Source of the DNA: a virus | Length of the DNA: 37,408 nt | Reading direction: 5' to 3' (one strand) | IMG/VR virus record: IMGVR_UViG_3300042380_000358 | Coordinates: 1 to 37,408 of that record | Part shown: positions 30,993-37,408 of the stretch, one piece after another | How the letters are laid out: each line of letters begins with the position of its first letter | How positions within the stretch are numbered: position 1 is the stretch's first letter | The notes under the pieces: model-generated | The model's database searches: none | The model's input: the letters and a program-made list of their open reading frames with translations, nothing else | Told to the model about the DNA's origin: nothing | Translations under genes and position numbers: made by a program

Positions 30993-31735
30993 TGTTTACT
31001 TGGGGGCCGCAGCAGCTGGTGTCGGCGGTTGACCCGTTGTCGCCGTCCGTGGATCCGTTTTGGTCAGACGTCGCACTGTTGTTGAAGTTTGAGGGGCAGC
31101 CAAACGGATCAACAACGATTGTTGACTCAAGCAGTTTTGCCGACAATAAAGTAGCCGGCAGTGGTTTTGATATTAGCACCAGCCGATCTAGATTTGGCGG
31201 CGGATCGCTTAGGTGTTTTGTAATGTCGCCGTCTACTTTAGTTTGGAGAGGTGAGAGATTTGCACGACCAGACAATACCGCGATGACAATCGAAGGCTGG
31301 GGGAATGCGGTGACTAAAGTAAATAGCACTGCTAATCCGTGGATTTTTATTTACCGCCAAGGTTTATTTGACCCGCCATTTGGTGATTTCGTGTGTTCTT
31401 TAAGTCAATATTCACTTGGGCAAAATGTAGAATTCAAAGTTGGCGGTTTCTCAACTCAACAATTTGCATACACTGTTGACGCTAACGGATGGTTTTACTA
31501 CTGCGTTAGAATTAAAACGGATAACACAGTAGAGCTTTGGTTAAATACAACGCTTGTTAACACTCAAAGTTTCCCAAATGTAGTGGGGGCGGGAAGCGTG
31601 TTTCTAAATACAAGTACCACCTCAAACCCCGATCCAACCATTGAATTTTTCAATGACAATTTTAGGGTGACAAAAGCGGATAGATACCCGGCGGGGATTA
31701 CGGCGCTACCCGGGGATTTCCCGACTGGGGGCTAA
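30992..31735 (+). CDS. LamG/concanavalin-like lectin protein, AT-rich
   Basis: A 247-aa protein that is one lectin domain: DVALLLKFEGQPNGSTTIVD, SSSFADNK, RFGGGSLRCF, TIEGWGN, and WFYYCVRIKTDNTVELWLNT. It is the same kind of domain as in the tip protein (residues 482-675) and the protein at 31840. Its DNA is clearly AT-richer than the neighbours (31501-31560 has 21 G or C in 60). Probably a separate receptor-binding or accessory tip protein acquired from another source. Confidence 0.75.
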   Translation: MFTWGPQQLVSAVDPLSPSVDPFWSDVALLLKFEGQPNGSTTIVDSSSFADNKVAGSGFDISTSRSRFGGGSLRCFVMSPSTLVWRGERFARPDNTAMTIEGWGNAVTKVNSTANPWIFIYRQGLFDPPFGDFVCSLSQYSLGQNVEFKVGGFSTQQFAYTVDANGWFYYCVRIKTDNTVELWLNTTLVNTQSFPNVVGAGSVFLNTSTTSNPDPTIEFFNDNFRVTKADRYPAGITALPGDFPTGG

Positions 31736-31778
31736 TTGTGGCGCACCGACTGTTCTCGTTTCCTAACACGTAAGCACC

Positions 31779-31868
31779 ATGCCGGTACTTTCACCTACTG
31801 GAACCACCTCCAGCACCAGCAGCTTTAATCTCGACCTCAATGAGATCGTCGAGGAAGCCTTCGAGCGT
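31779..31868 (+). pseudogene. Adaptor-gene 5' fragment joined out of frame
   Basis: ATG 31779 opens with MPVLSPTGTTSSTSSFNLDL, then NEIVEEAFERC. I recall this NLDLNEIVEEAFER start from podovirus adaptor-type proteins, where it is followed by a GYDLRTARRSLN segment. Here the adaptor match stops at about 31868 and the DNA continues as the lectin gene in the +1 frame. The open frame runs on to 32126 but with atypical, arginine- and cysteine-rich sequence. It is a fragment from another phage, not the adaptor of this one (22422). Confidence 0.5.
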
Positions 31869-32448
31869 TGTCGACAGCAGCAGTTTCTCGCGTGCGCCCA
31901 GCAGCGTCGGGTCTTGCTTCGTCTCCACCGCTGTATCTCGATTTGGCGGTTCGTCTCTGCGCCTGCCGAAGGCTTCGCCTCTCGTGTATGCGAGCGACGC
32001 AGCATTCAACCTCAGCGACGGCGACTTCACCATCGAGCTTTGGGCTTACGAGTTGCCAACGACACTCGGAACTTTTGTGTGCCGCCGGCCCGGCGGAACG
32101 GCCACAGGGTGGGCCTGGACCCATAACGGCCTGCGCGCTCGAATCAATGGCGCGTGGAGCGACACGCAGATGACATGGTCTTTAGCGTCACTAAACGAGT
32201 GGCACCACTACGCACTATGCCGAAGCGGGTCGACGTTGCGCATGTTCATCGACGGCGCCTTGGCGGCCGCCCTTGCGGGTGTGACAACAATCGACGATCT
32301 GCCTGGAGTGAACGTGTTCTTTGGGCAAGCCGACAGCGCCGGCGAAAACCGATTCGACGGCTACATGGATGAAGTCCGGTGGACCAATGGTGTGGCCCTC
32401 TACACCTCCAACTTCATTCCCCTCAATGCCCCGTTCCCGGACTCCTGA
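31840..32448 (+). CDS. LamG-like lectin protein with replaced 5' end
   Basis: A 202-aa reading frame whose residues 10-202 are a LamG/concanavalin-like domain: VVDSSSFSRAPSS, SRFGGSSLRLP, FTIELWAYELPTTLG, WHHYALCRSGSTLRMFIDGA and MDEVRWTNGVALYTSNF. The first strand of the domain (the LLL.FDG part) is missing and there is no ribosome site before ATG 31840. Either the gene lost its start by recombination with the fragment before it, or a +1 frameshift joins them. It resembles the lectin at 30992 and the tip protein domain. Confidence 0.6.
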   Translation: MRSSRKPSSVVDSSSFSRAPSSVGSCFVSTAVSRFGGSSLRLPKASPLVYASDAAFNLSDGDFTIELWAYELPTTLGTFVCRRPGGTATGWAWTHNGLRARINGAWSDTQMTWSLASLNEWHHYALCRSGSTLRMFIDGALAAALAGVTTIDDLPGVNVFFGQADSAGENRFDGYMDEVRWTNGVALYTSNFIPLNAPFPDS

Positions 32449-32542
32449 CCGCAGCGCCTCCGCGCACCCAACCCCAAGTCCACGGAACACCCCAGACGCC
32501 AGCGCACCCGGCTCATAGAATCGGCGGCACTCACAGGCCGCC

Positions 32543-33166
32543 ATGAGCAATTTTCACCTGATCGCGCAGGGAATCGATGCTTCCGCTCAATCGGCGGGCG
32601 GATCTTTGCCGCCTGCGTTCTGGGTGGATGACTTCCTGGCTGACCCGGCGGCCACGCGGCTCGACGCGATCCGCACCGAGTTCATCGACTGGGCAGGCCC
32701 CGACGGCCAGGTTTACAAGCGCGTCTGCCTGAAGGAAGTGCCGGGCCTTCGCGCGGGCCTTGGGCGCATCTTCGGCGACGTCGAGATCCTCGCCAAAGGC
32801 TACCGCCTCAACTACGCCGGCGAGCCGCCGAACCAGTCCATCCACGCCGACATCGGCTGGGGCGACTGGGCTGCTGTCCTGTACCTGACGAACGGCCCCG
32901 GCGGCACCGCGCTATGGCGCCACCGCGAGACGGGCGCCGAATCCATCCACTCGGGTCAGCACGACCTCCTGGCGCGCCTCCAGCCCGACTTCGACAATGC
33001 CAACGCCTGGGAGTTGCGCAGCCTTTCGCCGATGGCCTTCAACCGATGCGCCATCTACGACAGCCGGCTCTTCCACAGCCGGTGGCCGTTCGAGGCCTTC
33101 GGCTCTACGCCGGAAGACGGGCGCCTGGTGGCCGTGGCGTTCTTCAACGCCAAGGGGCGCCCTTGA
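32543..33166 (+). CDS. 2-oxoglutarate/Fe(II)-dependent dioxygenase
   Basis: A 207-aa protein with a double-stranded beta-helix pattern: YRLNYAGEPPNQSIHADIGW with H101-x-D103, AAVLYLTNGPGGTALWRHRE, and a distal H178 (IYDSRLFHSRWPF) with R194 for 2-oxoglutarate (GRLVAVAFFN). These enzymes hydroxylate or demethylate proteins, nucleic acids or small molecules. The target is unknown. Its stop overlaps the TTG of a GNAT gene, suggesting joint action on one substrate. Similar pairs in other phages are not known to me in detail. Confidence 0.85.
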   Translation: MSNFHLIAQGIDASAQSAGGSLPPAFWVDDFLADPAATRLDAIRTEFIDWAGPDGQVYKRVCLKEVPGLRAGLGRIFGDVEILAKGYRLNYAGEPPNQSIHADIGWGDWAAVLYLTNGPGGTALWRHRETGAESIHSGQHDLLARLQPDFDNANAWELRSLSPMAFNRCAIYDSRLFHSRWPFEAFGSTPEDGRLVAVAFFNAKGRP

Positions 33167-33615
33167 TCAGGCGCGCCGGCCAGGCCGACATCGACGCCGT
33201 CGTCGACATGGGCGAGAGGTTCTACGCGACGACGAAGTACGCCGAGTGGGCGCCGTTCTGCCGCGACTCATCGCGCCAACTCGTGCAGCGCCTGGTCGAC
33301 AGCGGGGTCGTGCTCTTGTCTGAGCGCGATGGCTCTGCTGACGGCATGGTCGGCGTCTTCGTGGCGCCGTTCATGTTCTGCCACGACGTGCTGTGTGCAC
33401 ACGAGGTCTTCTGGTGGGTTGAGCCAAGCTCGCGCGGCGGCCTGACGGCCTGGAGGCTGCTCCAGCGCCTTGAGCAAGAGTGCGCCGCAGCCGGATGCTC
33501 GGCCATCCAGATGCTCTCTCTGGCCACCTCGCCGGGCCATGCCGACAAGCTGTACGAGCGCGCCGGTTACGACCGCACCGAGAAGGCGTTCACCAAGATT
33601 CTGAGGAGCAGGTAA
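33163..33615 (+). CDS. GNAT-family N-acetyltransferase
   Basis: A 150-aa protein. I chose TTG 33163 because it restores the usual GNAT start (IRRAGQADIDAVVDMGERFY), overlaps the previous stop and has GGGG upstream; the first ATG (33208) would remove the first helix. Motif A region: HEVFWWVEPSSRGGLTAWRL, with a slightly unusual R-G-G-L in place of R-G-x-G-x-G/A. The end, LYERAGYDRTEKAFTKIL, is typical. It transfers an acetyl group from acetyl-CoA to an amine; in T7-like phages such a gene often sits near the tail genes. Substrate unknown. Confidence 0.8.
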   Translation: MIRRAGQADIDAVVDMGERFYATTKYAEWAPFCRDSSRQLVQRLVDSGVVLLSERDGSADGMVGVFVAPFMFCHDVLCAHEVFWWVEPSSRGGLTAWRLLQRLEQECAAAGCSAIQMLSLATSPGHADKLYERAGYDRTEKAFTKILRSR

Positions 33616-34562
33616 TGGCTGCAATCACTGGAACCGCGCTTCTCGCTGGCGCCACCGTCTACGGCGCCAACAAGGCGAGCAAAGCATCGAAGGGTGCCAC
33701 CAACGCCATGCGCGACACCGCAGCGGAAACCAACGCCCTGAGCCGCGAGCAGTTCGACTGGAACAAGTGGGTCTACGAGAACGACATCGCCCCGGCCAAC
33801 AAGGCCAACCAGGAGCTTCAGATGCTCCTGTCGGAGGACTACCTCGACAGCTCGCGCCAGCAGAAGGAGTTCGCCCAGGAGCAGCGCGACGAGTACAAGA
33901 ACACCTTCCTGCCGAACGAGCGGAAGGTGGTTGCAGACGCTGCCGGGTACGACTCCGAGGCCAACATCAACCGCCGCTCAGGCCGCGCTGTGGCCAACGT
34001 CGACCAGCAGTTCAGCAAGGCGATCGGGCAGCGCTCGCGCGCGGCCGGCCGCTACGGGCTTGGTTCGAGCGCGTTCACCAACGGCATGGCTCGCGACTCG
34101 CTGGCGCAGGCGGCCACGGCAGCTGGCGCCGCCACGAACGAAGCCAACAACACCGAGGACAGGGCGATCGCCCTGCGGGCTGGCGCGTCCAACCTGGGGC
34201 GCGGCCTACCCAACACCTCGGCGCAGTTCTTTGCCGGCAGCGGCAACGCCAACGCCGGGGCGTCTGGCGCCTCGTCTGAGTCGGCGGCCGCCGCTGGCCG
34301 CGGCACGACCTTCATGAACCAGGCCTACAACAACCGCCTGGGCGGCATCAACAACTCCGGCGTCATGCTGGCCAACGCAAACGCCAACGAAGCCGCGCGG
34401 TGGGGTCAGATCACCCAAGGCCTGGGTGGACTGACCGGCGCCACCTTCAACGCCGGCGGCGGCTGGGGCGGCATCCAGGCCGGGCTTGGCAACCTGTTCA
34501 AGACGCCGAGCCAACCGCACACCACCAACACCTACGGACCTGGCGCCACCGGCGGCTGGTAA
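33615..34562 (+). CDS. Internal virion/ejection protein A
   Basis: A 315-aa protein, start overlapping the previous stop by one base. It starts with a short hydrophobic glycine-rich segment (GTALLAGATVYGANKASKAS), then a long helical region (LSREQFDWNKWVYENDIAPA; QQKEFAQEQRDEYKNTFLPN) and a glycine/alanine/asparagine-rich C-terminus. This matches the internal proteins of podoviruses that are ejected to form a channel across the cell envelope (T7 gp14-like role). Inferred from pattern and order with the next two genes. Confidence 0.75.
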   Translation: MAAITGTALLAGATVYGANKASKASKGATNAMRDTAAETNALSREQFDWNKWVYENDIAPANKANQELQMLLSEDYLDSSRQQKEFAQEQRDEYKNTFLPNERKVVADAAGYDSEANINRRSGRAVANVDQQFSKAIGQRSRAAGRYGLGSSAFTNGMARDSLAQAATAAGAATNEANNTEDRAIALRAGASNLGRGLPNTSAQFFAGSGNANAGASGASSESAAAAGRGTTFMNQAYNNRLGGINNSGVMLANANANEAARWGQITQGLGGLTGATFNAGGGWGGIQAGLGNLFKTPSQPHTTNTYGPGATGGW

Positions 34563-34571
34563 GGAGACTCC

Positions 34572-36185
34572 ATGTCTATCGGCGGACTTCTCGGCGCCGT
34601 CTCTGGCGCGTACACCGCGGTCCAGGGCGGCATCGACGACGACAACATCAGGCGAGATCGCGACGAAGAGCGCAGGGCGCGCCTGGAGCAGCGCGAGAAC
34701 GCCCGCGTGGACCGCGCGTTCGGCCTGCAGCAGCGCCAGCGCATGCTCGACGAGCAGGCTCGCGTGGACCGCATTCGCGCGGGCGAGCGGAGCATCCCTG
34801 CCACGCGCGAGGTCGACACCCGGAACGCGACCGTCAAGCAGATCACGGTCGACGACGAAGGCACTCCGTCTGCCGCCGCGCTGCCTGTGATGCAAACGCG
34901 CCAGTCCCCGAAGTGGCTGCAGATCAAGCAGCGAGCCGACATCTACCGCAAGGAGGGCGATCTCGACACCGCCCAGGCGCTCGATGACGCATCGGCCAAG
35001 GCTCAGTTCGCGGAGAGCGCGCAGCGCTTCGGCCAAGTTCGCGCCGGGGCTGAGGCGATGTCGATCACCGAGCTGGCCCAGCAGCTCCAGAGCATCTACA
35101 ACGACGACCCGCTCCCGGCCCAGGTTGTTGGCTTCCAGCCCAACGCATCGGGCGGCCTGAGCGTTCGCATTCGCAACGAAGACACCGGCCAAGAGCAGGT
35201 CATCGAAGCGAAAGACAAGAACGACCTGCTGCTGCGCGCTGAGCAGTATTTCAGCCCACAGACGTTCGACGCCTGGATGCAGTCCAAGGCCGCGTCGCAG
35301 CGCAAGATCGAGGAAGAGCTGTCAAAGCCCCGGACCCTGAAGCCCGGCGAGATCGACTACCAGCCGCTCACCGGCAAGGTGATCGGTCGCAACACAACCC
35401 CGACGGCGGCGCAGGTTAGGGCGGCGGGTGGCGCGGGCGGGGCTGGTGGCGCGTCGCGCGCCGGCGCCAAGCCGGTCGACCAGAACAAGGACATTGACGA
35501 CGCGGTCAAGTTCATCGTCGACAGCTCCAACTTCAAAGACCAGACCACGCCCGCCGACAGTTCTCGCTTGCGCCGCCTGGCGCGGCAGTTCTACGACCAG
35601 TCGAGAAACGCCGATGGTGTGCCTCAGCTAGATGCGACGCGCGCCGCGGAAGTGGCGGCCGTCGCTGTCACGCAGCCGGATCGGCTGCGCCTCAACTTCA
35701 ACCCGCGCACCGGCGAAATCGTTCGCGAGCTGCAGATGGAGGGCTCGTCCTTCATCGTGGAGCGCGTCGGCAAGCCCGGCGCCCCAGGCGGACTGAAGAA
35801 AGAGGAGCTCGAGCAAGTGGCGCGCGACCAGCTGTCTGCCGCCCCTGTCGAGCAGCGAGAGCTGTTCCTGCGAGCTGCGCGCTCGCCGGCGGAGCTCAAG
35901 GCCGTCATGTCTGAGATTGAGGCTGCCCAGCGCTCGCAGCAAGGCATGCAGAGCCTCACCCAGGCCCTGGGTCGCGCGCCGTCCGAGGACGAGATCAAGG
36001 CGGTCATCAAGATGACGCAGGACCGCGTCGCGGCCTACGGCGGCCTCTTCTCGTCGCACCTCCCGAAGAGCCTCGTCAATCCGCCGAAGCGGGAAAAGAA
36101 GACGCCAGGGGGCCTCGGCCTCGATTGGCAGGCAGAACCCGGAATCGGCAACACCGCCGCCGAGATGCTGAACCAAGGCTACTGA
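34572..36185 (+). CDS. Internal virion/ejection protein B
   Basis: A 537-aa protein, GGAG ribosome site. It begins MSIGGLLGAVSGAYTAVQGG, a weak membrane-active start, followed by very charged helices (RDRDEERRARLEQRENARVD), a mixed region and a C-terminal helical part. No catalytic motif. It lies between the two other internal virion proteins, so it probably belongs to the same inner core and is ejected into the host. An alternative is a scaffold for the core. Confidence 0.7.
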   Translation: MSIGGLLGAVSGAYTAVQGGIDDDNIRRDRDEERRARLEQRENARVDRAFGLQQRQRMLDEQARVDRIRAGERSIPATREVDTRNATVKQITVDDEGTPSAAALPVMQTRQSPKWLQIKQRADIYRKEGDLDTAQALDDASAKAQFAESAQRFGQVRAGAEAMSITELAQQLQSIYNDDPLPAQVVGFQPNASGGLSVRIRNEDTGQEQVIEAKDKNDLLLRAEQYFSPQTFDAWMQSKAASQRKIEEELSKPRTLKPGEIDYQPLTGKVIGRNTTPTAAQVRAAGGAGGAGGASRAGAKPVDQNKDIDDAVKFIVDSSNFKDQTTPADSSRLRRLARQFYDQSRNADGVPQLDATRAAEVAAVAVTQPDRLRLNFNPRTGEIVRELQMEGSSFIVERVGKPGAPGGLKKEELEQVARDQLSAAPVEQRELFLRAARSPAELKAVMSEIEAAQRSQQGMQSLTQALGRAPSEDEIKAVIKMTQDRVAAYGGLFSSHLPKSLVNPPKREKKTPGGLGLDWQAEPGIGNTAAEMLNQGY

Positions 36186-36191
36186 CCGCAC

Positions 36192-37408
36192 ATGCAAGAT
36201 CCCATCCTGAGCCTGATCGCCGAGTCCGCCAAAGAGCTTGGCGCATCGCAACCGCGCCCCGCCTCGCAAGCCGGCGGCGTCGATGGATTCGTGCAGCAGT
36301 ACGGCCCCTTGGCGCAGCGCGTCGGCGGCAAGATCGGCGTCGAGCCGGCGGTGCTGCTGGGGCAGTGGGGGCTTGAGACGGGCTGGGGGCGCAGCGTCAT
36401 CCCGGGCACGAACAACCTTGGCAACATCAAGGACTTCACCGGCGCCGGCCCGCAGGCCACCGACAACATGACCGGGTCGCGCGACTCGTACCGGGCCTAC
36501 GAGTCGCCGGACAGCTTCGGGGAGGACTTCGCGGGCCTGATCGCAAGGCGCTACCGCACGGCGGCCGGATCTGGCTCTGACGCTGGCCGGTACTTCGCCG
36601 AGCTCAAGAAGGGCGGCTACGCGGAAGACCCGGACTACGTCAACAAGGGCGTCGCGGCCGCCAGGATGGCCGCTAACGCGATGGGCGGCAGTCTTGCCGC
36701 AGCACCGCCGCAGCAGCCGACCAGCAGGTTCGGCGGCCCGCGCAGCGAGATGCTCGATCCGCGGCCGCCGGCGCCCACGCGAAGCCGCGGCGTATTCGAG
36801 GCCATCAACGACACGGTCATCGAGTTCGGCAACGCTGTGGCCGGTGCCGCCGGCGCGGTTGGCAGCTTCGTCTCGCCCGGCAATCAGTTCTCTCAGGCCG
36901 TTGAAGAGTTCATCCAGTCCGGCGTCGAGAAGCAGAGCGACGTCGTGCGCGCCGAGAAGGAGCGCCTGGCTGCCGACATGGAGGCCGCCCCGGACGCCAG
37001 CGCCGAGGTCACCACGATGCTCGGCTACATGGCGCGCAACCCGGCGCTGACAGCGGCCCAGGTTGCCGGCTCCTTTGTGCTGCCCGGCGCGGCCGTCAAG
37101 GGCGCGTCGAGCTTTGCGCAGGCGGTTGGTGTCGGCGCGCGCGGGGCTGCAAGAGCTGGCCTGGCGGGCGGCGCGGTGGCCGGCGCAACCATGGGCGGCG
37201 GCGACGCAGCCGGCACAGCCTACGAGCTGGTCATGAAGTCCCCGGACGACGTCATTCTGCAGAGCCCCGATGCTCAGCAGCTGATCCGCCAGGGGATCAC
37301 CGATCCGGCCCAGATCAAGGAGGCCATCGCCCAGAAGGCGGCCGCCCAGGCGCGCGTGCTGCCAGCGATCCTTGGCGCCGCCACCGGCGTCATCGGCGCC
37401 GAGCGCCT
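36192..37408 (+). CDS. Internal virion murein hydrolase, partial
   Basis: At least 405 residues; the gene runs off the right edge. Residues about 30-130 are a glucosaminidase-type (FlgJ-like) domain: LLGQWGLETGWGRSVIPGTN with E62 as likely catalytic acid, NNLGNIK, and a conserved RDSYRAY segment. A proline-rich linker follows, then hydrophobic, alanine- and glycine-rich segments (AAGAVGSFVSP; PALTAAQVAGSFVLPGAAVK) that could cross membranes. This is the layout of large ejection proteins such as T7 gp16, which open the cell wall at DNA entry. The start ATG lies six bases after the previous stop. Confidence 0.8.
   Translation, partial: MQDPILSLIAESAKELGASQPRPASQAGGVDGFVQQYGPLAQRVGGKIGVEPAVLLGQWGLETGWGRSVIPGTNNLGNIKDFTGAGPQATDNMTGSRDSYRAYESPDSFGEDFAGLIARRYRTAAGSGSDAGRYFAELKKGGYAEDPDYVNKGVAAARMAANAMGGSLAAAPPQQPTSRFGGPRSEMLDPRPPAPTRSRGVFEAINDTVIEFGNAVAGAAGAVGSFVSPGNQFSQAVEEFIQSGVEKQSDVVRAEKERLAADMEAAPDASAEVTTMLGYMARNPALTAAQVAGSFVLPGAAVKGASSFAQAVGVGARGAARAGLAGGAVAGATMGGGDAAGTAYELVMKSPDDVILQSPDAQQLIRQGITDPAQIKEAIAQKAAAQARVLPAILGAATGVIGAER

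Noticed and set aside
31779-32126. 115-codon frame as a full gene
   Set aside because: After about 30 adaptor-like codons it is an arginine/cysteine-rich reading of the lectin gene in the wrong frame; only the first part is kept as a fragment.
1-37408. CRISPR array, tRNA genes, integrase or attP site
   Set aside because: No regularly spaced repeats, cloverleaf pattern or recombinase reading frame was seen while reading both strands; short or degenerate cases could be missed without a computed search.

Overview
This window is a dense, one-directional segment of a tailed phage (or prophage) genome, GC-rich apart from one visible AT-rich island. Every gene I can support reads on the + strand. 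Stop and start codons often overlap (ATGA, GTGA, TTGA), and GTG and TTG starts are common. Base composition and gene style suggest a betaproteobacterial (Burkholderiales-like) host, but this is an inference. The gene set points to a podovirus-like virion: an N4-gp56-type major capsid protein, a large portal, two head-tail adaptors, a nozzle-like protein, and internal virion proteins that include a murein hydrolase. No tape-measure or sheath gene is present. I saw no integrase, polymerase, tRNA or CRISPR array. The window is an internal piece; the last gene runs off the right edge.

Layout. 1-6.7 kb holds about twenty small genes in one or a few operons: DNA-binding proteins (a terminase-small-subunit-like protein, a LuxR-type helix-turn-helix protein, two other likely DNA binders), small membrane proteins and two proteins with twin-arginine-type signal peptides. 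Three pairs of genes here look like internal duplications. At 5.14-5.49 kb is a stretch with the architecture of a single integron gene cassette: one promoterless gene, a 60-bp attC-like site, and GTTAGGC at both ends. 6.7-9.0 kb is the large terminase, interrupted in its Walker A region by a 273-residue intein. 9.0-11.8 kb carries overlapping spanins, an HExxH metallopeptidase candidate, an HslV/proteasome-like hydrolase and a metallophosphoesterase with an N-terminal DNA-binding-like segment. 11.8-16.4 kb has small unknown proteins, an 860-aa fibre-like structural protein and a permuted papain-fold (NlpC/P60-like) protein.

16.4-25.5 kb is the head and neck module: portal, scaffold-like protein, capsid, a second capsid-region protein, adaptors and nozzle. 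Strong hairpins with stable tetraloops separate the capsid genes. 25.5-32.5 kb is the host-recognition region: a large tip/fibre protein, a tail-fibre-assembly-like protein, a second fibre and three concanavalin/LamG-like lectin domains, with composition shifts and one recombination scar. An acyl-lipid/acyl-CoA desaturase gene lies inside this module. 32.5-33.6 kb has a 2-oxoglutarate/Fe(II) dioxygenase coupled to a GNAT acetyltransferase. 33.6 kb to the end encodes the internal (ejected) virion proteins.

How it fits together: the right two thirds builds and fills the virion (TerS/TerL, portal, scaffold, capsid, adaptors, nozzle, fibres, ejection proteins). The spanins finish lysis. No soluble endolysin is certain; the HExxH protein beside the spanins and the permuted papain protein are candidates. 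The least ordinary items are the cassette-like insertion, the desaturase, the proteasome-like protein, the paired Tat-signal proteins and a leader sequence shared by three separate genes.
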